Assembly (NCBI GenBank): GCA_904419945.1
Contig: CAJFTM010000013.1
Coordinates: forward strand, 1-33,872
Origin: an uncultured Clostridia bacterium
Lineage (GTDB): Bacteria > Bacillota > Clostridia > Christensenellales > Borkfalkiaceae
Direction: 5' to 3'
DNA length: 33,872 nucleotides
Part shown: one piece after another, positions 24,739 through 31,615 of the stretch
Position numbering within the stretch: the first letter of the stretch is position 1
Layout of the letters: each line of letters opens with the position of its first letter
Translations under genes and position numbers: made by a program
Notes under the pieces: generated by a model
What the model was told of the DNA's origin: nothing
The model's database searches: none
What the model saw: only the letters and a program-made list of their open reading frames with translations

Positions 24739-25677
24739 ATGATCGATCCGAGAAAAGTTGTCATTATCGGCTGCGGGTTCGTGGGAGCCGCGTGCGCCTT
24801 TGCGCTCATGCAGCACGGACTGTACTCGAAAATGGTACTCATCGACGCCAACGCAGCCCGCGCCGAAGGGGAGGCGGAGGACATCGCGCACGGCCTGCTC
24901 TTTGCCAAACCGATGGACATTTGGGCGGGAAACTATGCGGACGCCGCCGATGCGTCCATGGCGATCATTACGGCGGGCGCCAACCAAAAGCCGGGCGAAA
25001 CGCGGCTGGATCTCGTCAAACGCAACAGCGCCATCCTCCTTTCCGTCCTGAACGAGCTGGAAACTTGCGGATTCGCGGGGAATATCCTCGTCGTCTCCAA
25101 TCCGGTGGACGTACTCACGCGCGTCGCGCAAAAGCACTCCCGCCTGCCCGAAAGGCAGATCTTCGGCTCCGGCACGGTGCTGGACACGGCGCGGCTGCGC
25201 TATTTGCTGGGCGAACATCTGGATGTGGATAACCGCAGCGTGCACGCCTTTATCGTCGGGGAGCACGGCGACAGCGAGATCGCGCTGTGGAGCTGCGCGA
25301 CCGTTTCCGGAGTGCCGCTGCACGCCTTCTGCGAAATGCGCGGCCACTTCGATCATGAAAATGCCATGCGCGAGATCGCCGAATCCGTCAAAAACAGTGC
25401 CTATCGCATCATCGAACGCAAGGGCGCGACCTATTACGGCATTGCCATGGCGGTGCAGCGCATCTGCGAAGCCGTCGTGCGCGACGAAAAGTCCGTCCTG
25501 CCCGTCTCCACTGCCCTGCACGGCGAATTCGGCATCGAAGACGCGACCCTCAGCGTGCCCGCCATCGTCGGGCGGCGCGGCGTAGAAAAGGTCGTGCCCG
25601 TCTCGCTGAACGAGGATGAACGCACGCGCCTGCTCTACTCGGCGGACGTGCTGCGCGGCGTCTGCGGCGAATTATGA
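24739..25677 (+). CDS. ldh: L-lactate dehydrogenase
   Basis: Reduces pyruvate to L-lactate with NADH, regenerating NAD in fermentation. The 312 residues match the family. Seen: Rossmann GCGFVGAA (11-18), the substrate loop ANQKPGETR (81-89) in which Gln at the specificity position indicates lactate rather than malate dehydrogenase, NPVD (121-124), DTARLR and GEHGDSE (174-180) with catalytic H176. AAGGAGG lies 8 nt before the ATG. Monocistronic, followed by an unusual long hairpin. Confidence 0.95.
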   Translation: MIDPRKVVIIGCGFVGAACAFALMQHGLYSKMVLIDANAARAEGEAEDIAHGLLFAKPMDIWAGNYADAADASMAIITAGANQKPGETRLDLVKRNSAILLSVLNELETCGFAGNILVVSNPVDVLTRVAQKHSRLPERQIFGSGTVLDTARLRYLLGEHLDVDNRSVHAFIVGEHGDSEIALWSCATVSGVPLHAFCEMRGHFDHENAMREIAESVKNSAYRIIERKGATYYGIAMAVQRICEAVVRDEKSVLPVSTALHGEFGIEDATLSVPAIVGRRGVEKVVPVSLNEDERTRLLYSADVLRGVCGEL

Positions 25678-25688
25678 TCGGTACGCTC

Positions 25689-25733
25689 CGGCTCCCGCAT
25701 CCCGCGCAAGTAAAGCGCGGGATGCGGGAGCCG
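25689..25733. repeat. 19-bp perfect inverted repeat after ldh
   Basis: Arms 25689-25707 and 25715-25733 match over 19 bp with a 7-nt loop, 11 nt after the ldh stop. No T run follows on either strand, so it is not a standard intrinsic terminator. It may protect the 3' end or act in Rho-dependent or other termination. Confidence 0.75.
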
Positions 25734-25831
25734 TCTTGCGGGACCGCCGCCGCGCCCTCTGTACGGGGAATTTAATGCGCCCCCCGAAATGGCGGCAATT
25801 TGGCAAAAAACGTCTTCCCTGTGTGAAGTAA

Positions 25832-25882
25832 CCTCTGTACTTTAATTTATGGTTGCCGGCCATATACAGTTTAGTACAGAGG
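25832..25882. repeat. Nested inverted repeat in non-coding DNA
   Basis: An outer 10-bp inverted repeat (CCTCTGTACT at 25832-25841, AGTACAGAGG at 25873-25882) encloses an inner 5-bp one (TATGG/CCATA) with a 7-nt loop. The CCTCTGTAC sequence also occurs once more near 25756. The region 25734-25996 holds no convincing gene. Confidence 0.55.
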
Positions 25883-25996
25883 GGCTTCTTTGTATAACCA
25901 AACCACGCAAACTTGCACGAAAACTATTTCACCTGCATAGCCGGCGGTTGACAAAGCACTCGTTGGCTTTACCGCGCGTACTTTTCTGTATAAAGC

Positions 25997-26034
25997 AAAA
26001 GGGAGATCCTCCGAAAGGATCTCCCTTTGTTTTG
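25997..26034 (-). terminator. rplJ-rplL terminator
   Basis: AAAGGGAGATCC pairs with GGATCTCCCTTT (25998-26009, 26017-26028) around a 7-nt loop. It starts 9 nt after the rplL stop on the minus strand. Confidence 0.85.
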
Positions 26035-26042
26035 TCCGGAAA

Positions 26043-26414
26043 TTACTCCATGACGGCGACTGCGCCGGCCTCTTTCATGCGGGCAACGATCTTTTCGGCC
26101 TCTTCCTTGTTGACGCCTTCCTTGATCATGCCGAGGTCTTCGACGAGCTTCTTCGCTTCGGCAAGGCCGAGGGAAGTGAACTCGCGGACAGCCTTGATGA
26201 CGTCGATCTTCTTCGCGCCGATCTCCTTGAGCTTGACGTTGAACTCCGTCTTCTCTTCCTCTGCGGGAGCGGCAGCTGCAGCGGGAGCAGCAGCGACTGC
26301 GACGGGAGCAGCAGCGCTGACGCCGAACTCCTCTTCCAAAGCCTTCACGAGCTCGTTGAGCTCGACGACCGTCATACCTTTGATCTCTTCGATGAACTTA
26401 GCGATATCTGCCAT
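26043..26414 (-). CDS. rplL: Ribosomal protein L7/L12
   Basis: Stalk protein that recruits translation GTPases. The 123 residues contain the N-terminal dimerisation helices (to about 30), an Ala/Pro-rich hinge (about 33-51, [19 protein letters not shown]) and the C-terminal domain with [25 protein letters not shown] and the [10 protein letters not shown] helix. GGAGG lies 10 nt before the ATG. It follows rplJ by 115 nt and is followed by a terminator, not by rpoB. Confidence 0.97.
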   Translation of the reverse strand: MADIAKFIEEIKGMTVVELNELVKALEEEFGVSAAAPVAVAAAPAAAAAPAEEEKTEFNVKLKEIGAKKIDVIKAVREFTSLGLAEAKKLVEDLGMIKEGVNKEEAEKIVARMKEAGAVAVME

Positions 26415-26529
26415 TTTCGTGATCCTCCGAATTATTTTTTAGATTGGATTTTCCGCCCTGTTTTACGCCGCGGCGGGGAGGCGGCGGCTCATGCCGCGCA
26501 CACAGAGGAGCCCTTGCCCCTCTTCCGGC

Positions 26530-27054
26530 TTACGCGCCCTTTTTCTCTGCGATCGCGTTGAGCGCCACGACGACGCCGCGCAGCATCGCGGAAAGCACGC
26601 CCGCGAAGTTGGAAATCGGCGCCTGCATGGAACCGAGCATCTTCGCGATGAGTTCTTCTCTCGAAGGCATATCGGCGAGCGCCTTGATGCCCTTCGCATC
26701 GATATAAGCATTGTCGACGTACGCGCTCTTCGGGACGATCTTTTCAGGCATGTCTTTCACTGCCTGCGCGAAGATCTTCGCTGCGCCCGTCTCATCCGGG
26801 CCGAACGCCGTCGCCGTCGGGCCGTTCAGGTCCGCGTCGAACGCGGTGACGCCCAGTTCGTTGAAAGCCTTGCGCACGAGGGTGTTTTTGTAAACCTTGT
26901 ACTCGGCGCCTGCCTCGCGGAACTTGTTGCGCAGCGCAGAAACTTCCGCGACCGTAAGCCCTTTATAGTCGACAAAGATCACAGATTTGCTCTTTTGGAT
27001 CTTCTCTTTGATCTCTTCGACAACCTGTTTTTTTGCTTCCAGATTGGCTGACAT
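26530..27054 (-). CDS. rplJ: Ribosomal protein L10
   Basis: Base of the ribosomal stalk that binds 23S rRNA, L11 and L12 dimers; 174 residues. Seen: KKQVVEEIKEKIQKSKSVIFVDYKGLTVAEVSALR at the N-terminus and a C-terminal helix (GVLSAMLRGVVVALNAIAEKK) for L12 binding. AGGAGG lies 6 nt before the ATG. Preceded by an L10 leader RNA and its own promoter, so expression is probably fed back by the L10-L12 complex. Confidence 0.97.
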   Translation of the reverse strand: MSANLEAKKQVVEEIKEKIQKSKSVIFVDYKGLTVAEVSALRNKFREAGAEYKVYKNTLVRKAFNELGVTAFDADLNGPTATAFGPDETGAAKIFAQAVKDMPEKIVPKSAYVDNAYIDAKGIKALADMPSREELIAKMLGSMQAPISNFAGVLSAMLRGVVVALNAIAEKKGA

Positions 27055-27102
27055 TCTCTACCTCCTGTTCAGATTTCTGCCGCAGCCGCCTGACAGAACG
27101 GC

Positions 27103-27145
27103 GCGGCCGATGCCTTTCGGCATCCGCCCGCAGGGTGCGGGCCGC
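27103..27145 (-). ncRNA. Compact three-way junction between the attenuator and rplJ
   Basis: On the minus strand GCGGCC (27140-27145) pairs with GGCCGC (27103-27108), enclosing two small hairpins: CGCA/TGCG with a CCC loop and GATGCC/GGCATC with a GAAA tetraloop. This lies after the leader terminator and about 45 nt before the rplJ ATG. It is not part of the L10 leader fold as I know it. Confidence 0.5.
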
Positions 27146-27147
27146 AA

Positions 27148-27183
27148 ACAAAAAGTCCTTACACCGCGCGGATGTAAGGACTT
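27148..27183 (-). terminator. Attenuator terminator in the rplJ leader
   Basis: An 11-bp stem (27153-27163 with 27173-27183), with an inner CC/GG pair and one bulge, followed on the minus strand by TTTTTG. It lies directly after the L10-binding part of the leader, as expected for transcription attenuation. Confidence 0.8.
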
Positions 27184-27189
27184 GCAGAA

Positions 27190-27291
27190 ATCTTCTACAA
27201 TGTTGACTTACGACCTCGGCAGGCGTTGCCATTAAACCTTGTGCGGTACCTGCTGTCTGCGGTGCGGATATGGATGCTTGCGCAATTTACA
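27190..27291 (-). ncRNA. L10 leader RNA (r-protein leader)
   Basis: The leader contains CAGACAGCAGGTACC, then GTTTAATGG, then CCTGCCGAGGT on the minus strand, with GCAGG/CCTGC pairing. This is the recognisable core of the L10 leader family that binds the L10-L12 complex. Together with the downstream terminator (27148-27183) it provides autoregulation of rplJ-rplL. Confidence 0.8.
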
Positions 27292-27297
27292 TGAATC

Positions 27298-27326
27298 ATT
27301 ATACCGACAATGCGGCCGTATGTCAA
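27298..27326 (-). promoter_or_regulatory. rplJ-rplL promoter
   Basis: TTGACA (27321-27326), 17 nt, TATAAT (27298-27303) on the minus strand: perfect consensus, in the gap after rplA. Confidence 0.9.
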
Positions 27327-27362
27327 CTGTTTTTCGGGCGCTTTGCCAAACTGCCGCGCTTT

Positions 27363-28052
27363 TTACAGCTTCGCGTAGTTCACTTTGACGCCCGGGCCCA
27401 TCGTGCTGGCGACTGTGACGCTCTTGATGTACTGGCCCTTCGCCGCGGCGGGCTTCGCCTTGATGATGGCATCCATCAGCGCGGTGAAGTTTTCGCCCAG
27501 TTTCTCTTTGCCGAAGCTCTTGCGGCCGATCGGGCAATGGATGATCGCCGTCTTGTCCAGACGATATTCCACTTTACCGGCCTTGACCTCGGTGATCGCC
27601 TTGGCGACGTCCATCGTGACCGTACCCGACTTCGGGTTCGGCATGAGGCCCTTCGGGCCGAGGACCTTACCGATGCGGCCGACGACGCCCATCATGTCGG
27701 GCGTGGTGATGACCACATCAAAATCGAACCAGTTTTCCGTCTGGATCTTCTGGATCATCTCTTCGGCGCCGACAAAATCTGCGCCGGCCTCCTTCGCGAT
27801 GTCCGCGCGCTCGCCCTTGGCGATGACGAGGACCTTTTTGGTCTTACCCGTGCCGTTGGGCAGCACGAGCACGCCGCGGACCTGCTGGTCTGCCTGGCGG
27901 GGATCGACGCCCAGGCGCACGTGCAGCTCGATGGTTTCATCGAACTTCGCCTTCGCGGTGTCGATGACCAGGCCCATCGCCTCGTTGACGTCATATGTTT
28001 TGGAACGATCGTATGCCTTCAAGCTGTCGGCATATTTTTTCCCGTATTTCAT
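27363..28052 (-). CDS. rplA: Ribosomal protein L1
   Basis: Forms the L1 stalk near the E site and in many bacteria represses its own L11-L1 operon; 229 residues. Seen: [15 protein letters not shown] start, [25 protein letters not shown] (core RNA-binding segment) and the C-terminal [16 protein letters not shown] lies 9 nt before the ATG. Third from last in the rpmG-secE-nusG-rplK-rplA order when read back from the promoter, and the final gene of that unit. Confidence 0.97.
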   Translation of the reverse strand: MKYGKKYADSLKAYDRSKTYDVNEAMGLVIDTAKAKFDETIELHVRLGVDPRQADQQVRGVLVLPNGTGKTKKVLVIAKGERADIAKEAGADFVGAEEMIQKIQTENWFDFDVVITTPDMMGVVGRIGKVLGPKGLMPNPKSGTVTMDVAKAITEVKAGKVEYRLDKTAIIHCPIGRKSFGKEKLGENFTALMDAIIKAKPAAAKGQYIKSVTVASTMGPGVKVNYAKL

Positions 28053-28111
28053 TCTGAATTACCTCCTTGTGGTACGGACGAGATAAACTCTCCCACGGTC
28101 TCCTTATCTAT

Positions 28112-28537
28112 TTACTCTTCGACGGTGACGCCCATGCTGCGGGCGGTTCCGCGGACCATGCTCATTGCCGACTCGAGCGAAACGGTGTTGAGGTCGGGCA
28201 TTTTCAGCTTCGCGATCTCTTCCACCTGCGCGGCGGTGAGTTTTGCGACCTTGTCGCGATTGGGCCGGGCGCTGCCGCTCTCGATCTTGCATGCCTTTTT
28301 GATGAGCACGGGAACGGGCGGCGTCTTCAGAATAAAGGTGAACGACCGATCCTGGTAGATGGTGATGACAACGGGAATGATGAGCCCCGCCTGGTCGGCG
28401 GTCTTCGCGTTGAACTCTTTGGTAAAGCCGGGGATGTTGATACCGTGCGGGCCGAGCGTCGAACCGACAGGGGGGCCGGGGGTGGCTTTACCTGCGGGCA
28501 GCTGAAGCTTGACGACCGCAGTGATCTTTTTAGCCAT
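28112..28537 (-). CDS. rplK: Ribosomal protein L11, with Ser26 in place of Pro26
   Basis: Part of the GTPase-associated centre; 141 residues. The N-terminal segment reads [18 protein letters not shown] (21-38), where most bacteria have PPVGPALGQxGVNI. Pro22 and Pro23 are present, but the position equivalent to Pro26 is Ser and the following residues differ too. Pro23 and Pro26 belong to the thiostrepton/micrococcin contact loop. The C-terminal RNA-binding domain ([28 protein letters not shown]) is normal. AGGAGG lies 9 nt before the ATG. Confidence 0.97.
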   Translation of the reverse strand: MAKKITAVVKLQLPAGKATPGPPVGSTLGPHGINIPGFTKEFNAKTADQAGLIIPVVITIYQDRSFTFILKTPPVPVLIKKACKIESGSARPNRDKVAKLTAAQVEEIAKLKMPDLNTVSLESAMSMVRGTARSMGVTVEE

Positions 28538-28555
28538 AAGTTCTCCTCCTGAGAT

Positions 28556-28599
28556 GTGGTTTTAACAAAGCGCCTTGAAGATATTTGCGCTTCTCCCAC
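28556..28599 (-). promoter_or_regulatory. Hairpin in the nusG-rplK gap
   Basis: On the minus strand AAGCGC/GCGCTT (28587-28592, 28568-28573) forms a stem inside an outer GTGG/CCAC pair. It ends just before the rplK ribosome binding site. It might be the L1 autoregulatory target, but I cannot confirm the L1-binding pattern. Confidence 0.4.
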
Positions 28600-28621
28600 T
28601 TATTAAGAAAAGGGTCTCCCC

Positions 28622-29203
28622 TTATTCTTGCGCATCTTTTGCGTCCGCGGGCTTTTCCGCGGGCGTGACCTTGCGGATCTGCACATACTCCACTTCCACG
28701 TCGGTATTGCGCCCGAACATGAGCACGTTGACCTTCGCTTTTTGGGCGGAGTCGTTCAGCTCCTTGACTTTGCCGACGAACCCGGCGAGCGGGCCCGCAT
28801 CGATGCTCACCTCGTCGCCCACCGCAAAATCGGCATCCACGGCGACAGTTTCCAGCTGCATCTTGCGCACCTCTTCGTCCTTGAGCGGCAGCGGGCGGCC
28901 CTGCGGGCCGACAAAACCGGTAACTCCGCGCGTGTTCGTGACGAGATACCAGACCTGATTCGAATAGATCATCTTGATAAAGACGTAGCAGGGCAGCAGC
29001 TTGCGCTCGACGACCTTCTTTTTGCCGTTCTTCTCCTCGATGGTCTGTTCCATCAAGATCTTCAGGTCAAAAATATTATCTTTTAAATTATTGTTTTCGA
29101 TCAGCTTTTCCAGGCTGTCCTTGACCATCATTTCATACCCGGAATAGGTATGCAGGACGTACCACTTCGCCTGGCTTTCAAGCGGATTTCCCGATTTTTC
29201 CAT
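28622..29203 (-). CDS. nusG: Transcription termination/antitermination protein NusG
   Basis: Binds RNA polymerase and couples transcription to translation or Rho. The 193 residues contain the NGN domain (KWYVLHTYSGYEMMVKDSLE, KLLPCYVFIKM, VTNTRGVTGFVG) and a C-terminal KOW domain (VGDEVSIDAGPLAGFVGKVKEL). The tail is extended and charged (AEKPADAKDAQE). AGGAGG lies 4 nt before the ATG, which is close. It lies between secE and rplK. Confidence 0.97.
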   Translation of the reverse strand: MEKSGNPLESQAKWYVLHTYSGYEMMVKDSLEKLIENNNLKDNIFDLKILMEQTIEEKNGKKKVVERKLLPCYVFIKMIYSNQVWYLVTNTRGVTGFVGPQGRPLPLKDEEVRKMQLETVAVDADFAVGDEVSIDAGPLAGFVGKVKELNDSAQKAKVNVLMFGRNTDVEVEYVQIRKVTPAEKPADAKDAQE

Positions 29204-29257
29204 AACTCCTCCTCGCCCCTGCCCGCCAGGGCGGACATGCGCGGTGCACTGCCGCGA

Positions 29258-29497
29258 TTAAGCGGAGGTGCCGCCGAGGCCGCTGCTCAGCAAGCCCAGC
29301 AACGAGTTGAGGCCGTAATTGATGGCGGTGAATACGACCAAGAACACAAGGACGATGACGAGCACGACGCACGTCGTCTTGACCACCTTCCCAAAGGAAG
29401 GCCATGTCACCTTTTTGAGCTCGGAAAATACTTCTTTGATCTTTCTGCCCATCCGAATAAAGATATTGGGCTTTTTTGCAGCTGTCTTCGCTTTCAT
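29258..29497 (-). CDS. secE: Preprotein translocase subunit SecE
   Basis: Small single-span subunit of SecYEG; 79 residues. Seen: amphipathic helix FSELKKVTWPSFGKVVKTT (24-42), the SecE signature, followed by one hydrophobic span (about 43-65) and a short Gly/Ser-rich end. GAGGT lies 4 nt before the ATG. Located between rpmG and nusG as in most bacteria. Confidence 0.95.
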   Translation of the reverse strand: MKAKTAAKKPNIFIRMGRKIKEVFSELKKVTWPSFGKVVKTTCVVLVIVLVFLVVFTAINYGLNSLLGLLSSGLGGTSA

Positions 29498-29552
29498 GAG
29501 AACCTCGCAGTGATTTCGTTGCGGCAGAGCCGCATCCCCTTATCGCGGGAAA

Positions 29553-29714
29553 TTATTTGGACTCTTTGTGAACGGTATGCTTCTTGCAGAAAGGGCAATA
29601 CTTGTTCAGCTGCAATCTTTCCGGATCGTTCTTCTTGTTCTTCATCGTGTCGTAGTTCCGGTGCTTGCATTCGGTGCATTCAAAAGTAACTTTCGTTCTG
29701 TTTATGGCAGCCAT
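29553..29714 (-). CDS. rpmG: Ribosomal protein L33 (zinc form)
   Basis: A 53-residue large-subunit protein. Two CxxC pairs (CTEC and CPFC) mark the zinc-binding form; [22 protein letters not shown] is typical. The ATG at 29714 ([12 protein letters not shown]) has GGAG 8 nt upstream; an earlier in-frame start would include the leader hairpin. First gene of the rpmG-secE-nusG-rplK-rplA unit. Confidence 0.95.
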   Translation of the reverse strand: MAAINRTKVTFECTECKHRNYDTMKNKKNDPERLQLNKYCPFCKKHTVHKESK

Positions 29715-29730
29715 CGTTTCAACTCCATGC

Positions 29731-29757
29731 AAAAAAATCACACCTCGCGCGGTGTGT
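29731..29757 (-). terminator. Attenuator-like hairpin between promoter and rpmG
   Basis: CACACC (29739-29744) pairs with GGTGTG (29751-29756) around a 6-nt loop, followed on the minus strand by A and seven T. It lies about 7 nt after the predicted transcription start and 16 nt before the rpmG ATG. Short but terminator-like. Confidence 0.6.
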
Positions 29758-29763
29758 TCTTAA

Positions 29764-29792
29764 AGTCTATCATATTCTTTTTTCATTGTCAA
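29764..29792 (-). promoter_or_regulatory. rpmG-secE-nusG-rplK-rplA promoter
   Basis: TTGACA (29787-29792), 17 nt, TAGACT (29764-29769) on the minus strand. Confidence 0.8.
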
Positions 29793-29905
29793 CCGTTTTT
29801 GGAAGAGAAACAAAAAGATTTTGCCGCGCACGCACAATTCCCGCCCCATCGGCAGCAAAATCCGCGCCAAATCATGACTTTTTCACAAAAAACGGACCTT
29901 TTCCC

Positions 29906-29935
29906 TTGCAAGCGGGGCGGCTTTCATTGTATAAT
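29906..29935 (+). promoter_or_regulatory. Flavodiiron protein promoter
   Basis: TTGCAA (29906-29911), 18 nt, TATAAT (29930-29935). The leader of about 75 nt holds no other element that I recognise. The stretch 29793-29905 contains no gene. Confidence 0.75.
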
Positions 29936-30016
29936 ACGGGGGAAAGGCGCAGCGCGCATATCTGCCGGCTGCGGGATCCAAACCGAATAATATTTTACTG
30001 TAATAGGAGAAGCAAT

Positions 30017-31195
30017 ATGAAAGCGATGCAGATCTGCGAGGGCGTCTACTGGGTCGGCGCCATCGACTGGAACTTACGCAACTTCCACGGTTATGAAACG
30101 GAAAAGGGCTCGACGTACAACGCCTACCTGATCCTCGATGAAAAGATCACTCTCATCGATACAGTCAAGGAGGGCTTCGCCGACGAAATGCTCTCGCGCA
30201 TCCGTTCGGTCATCGACCCCTCCAAGATCGACGTGATCATTTCCAACCATGCCGAGCCCGACCACAGCGGAAGTATCCCCGCCCTGCTCGAGATCGCCAA
30301 AAATGCAAAAGTCTATGCCGCGGCCGGCGCCGGGCAGAAAGATCTCGCCGCTTATTACGGTGACCGCGGCTACATCGGCGTAAAAGCCGGAGAAACGCTC
30401 TCTTTGGGCAAGCGGACCCTCACCTTTGTCCCCACACCCATGGTCCACTGGCCGGACAACATGGTCTCCTTCATGACGCCCGAAAATATCCTCTTCTCCA
30501 ACGACGCTTTCGGGCAGCATTACGCTTCCGACGAGCGGCTGGATACCGAATGCGACCTGCCCGAAGCCTATATCCAGGCGCGCAAATATTATGCAAACAT
30601 CGTACAGCCGTACGGCATGCAGACGGCCAAGGCGCTGGCCGCGTGCGCTGGACTGCCCATCCAAACCATCTGCCCCAGCCACGGCATCATCTGGACAAAA
30701 CATATCCCCGACATCCTCGCCCTGTACAAATCGTGGACGTCCAACGAATACGACGACACGGCGGTCATCGTGTTCGACACTATGTGGCATTCGACGGAGG
30801 CGATGGCACACGCCATCGAAAACGGTTTCCTTGCCTGCGGCCTCAAACCCCGCCTGTACAACCTGCACTATTGCCACAACTCGGACATCATCGCCGACGC
30901 CATGACGGCAAAATACATCGCCGTCGGTTCCCCCACCCTCAACAACAATATGATGCCCTCCGTTTCCTCTTTCCTGACCTACTTTAAGGGCCTGACGGGC
31001 AACAAGAAAAAGTTTATCGCCTTCGGTTCCTACGGCTGGGGCGGCCAGTCTCCGCAGCAGGTCTACGACCAGCTGACGGCCTGCAAAGCGGAAGCGCTGC
31101 TCCCCGCCATCAAACTGGCGTACAAGCCCTCTGCCGAGCAGCTGGACAAGATCGCGGCAGATGTGACGGAAGCAGTCAAAAACAGCATGCAATAA
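30017..31195 (+). CDS. fprA: A-type flavoprotein / flavodiiron protein (FprA)
   Basis: Reduces oxygen to water (or NO to nitrous oxide) with electrons from rubredoxin-like partners, protecting anaerobes. The 392 residues contain a metallo-beta-lactamase-like diiron domain with H78-x-E80-x-D82-H83 (HAEPDH), H144 (HWPDN), D163 (SNDAFG) and H222 (CPSHG), and a flavodoxin domain from about 247 with the FMN phosphate loop around DTMWHSTEAMA. The ATG at 30017 has AGGAG 7 nt upstream. Together with rubrerythrin it indicates an oxygen-exposed anaerobe. Monocistronic. Confidence 0.95.
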   Translation: MKAMQICEGVYWVGAIDWNLRNFHGYETEKGSTYNAYLILDEKITLIDTVKEGFADEMLSRIRSVIDPSKIDVIISNHAEPDHSGSIPALLEIAKNAKVYAAAGAGQKDLAAYYGDRGYIGVKAGETLSLGKRTLTFVPTPMVHWPDNMVSFMTPENILFSNDAFGQHYASDERLDTECDLPEAYIQARKYYANIVQPYGMQTAKALAACAGLPIQTICPSHGIIWTKHIPDILALYKSWTSNEYDDTAVIVFDTMWHSTEAMAHAIENGFLACGLKPRLYNLHYCHNSDIIADAMTAKYIAVGSPTLNNNMMPSVSSFLTYFKGLTGNKKKFIAFGSYGWGGQSPQQVYDQLTACKAEALLPAIKLAYKPSAEQLDKIAADVTEAVKNSMQ

Positions 31196-31261
31196 TGCCG
31201 AGACATGCTCCGTTTTACCCACACACAAAAGAACTATAATCGCGAATCGTTTGATCGTTAT

Positions 31262-31308
31262 AAAAAAGGGAGGGCATCGCAGCAAAAGCGGCGGTGCCCT
31301 CCCTTTTT
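31262..31308. terminator. Bidirectional terminator between fprA and the 68-residue gene
   Basis: AAAAAGGGAGGGCA pairs with TGCCCTCCCTTTTT, with a partly paired loop. A and T runs flank both sides, so it serves the convergent genes on both strands. Confidence 0.85.
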
Positions 31309-31331
31309 ATGTCCTCCATAAATCCGCAAGT

Positions 31332-31538
31332 TCATCGTCCATCTTTCGAAGCGAGCAGGCCGGCGAGCAGGTCTCCCCGCCCGACCGGACGCATATCCCG
31401 GTCGTACGTCTTGTCGCTGGCGGGATAATAGTACCCCAGCACGCGGCGGTTTCGGTCATACAACACGCGGCGCGTTCCCGCTTCCCCTTCCTGCAAGTAT
31501 CCGATCGGCTGCATATTGACATCGTACAATTTGCGCAT
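31332..31538 (-). CDS. 68-residue protein with three YD-x-x-G repeats
   Basis: Three related segments are visible: LYDVNMQPIG (4-13), LYDRNRRVLG (26-35) and TYDRDMRPVG (44-53), each a likely beta hairpin, followed by GDLLAGLLASK. It has no signal peptide or membrane span. Small Bacillota proteins with such YDxNGxxxGY units are common and of unknown function. The ATG at 31538 is preceded by AAAGGCGGG, a modest site at close spacing, and by a good promoter. Monocistronic. Confidence 0.75.
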   Translation of the reverse strand: MRKLYDVNMQPIGYLQEGEAGTRRVLYDRNRRVLGYYYPASDKTYDRDMRPVGRGDLLAGLLASKDGR

Positions 31539-31570
31539 CCCGCCTTTCCCCTTTTTCCTGATTTATTATA

Positions 31571-31599
31571 ATTATAGGGCCGGGCACGGCGGAATGCAA
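31571..31599 (-). promoter_or_regulatory. Promoter of the 68-residue gene
   Basis: TTGCAT (31594-31599), 17 nt, TATAAT (31571-31576) on the minus strand. A second TATAAT follows directly (31565-31570). Confidence 0.8.
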
Positions 31600-31615
31600 G
31601 CCTGCCTGCCATTTT

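Noticed and set aside
25672-25863. 63-codon minus-strand frame after ldh
   Set aside because: It lies over the 19-bp hairpin, is Arg-rich, and has no ribosome site.
27270-28358. 362-codon plus-strand frame across rplA and rplK
   Set aside because: Runs antisense through two ribosomal protein genes.
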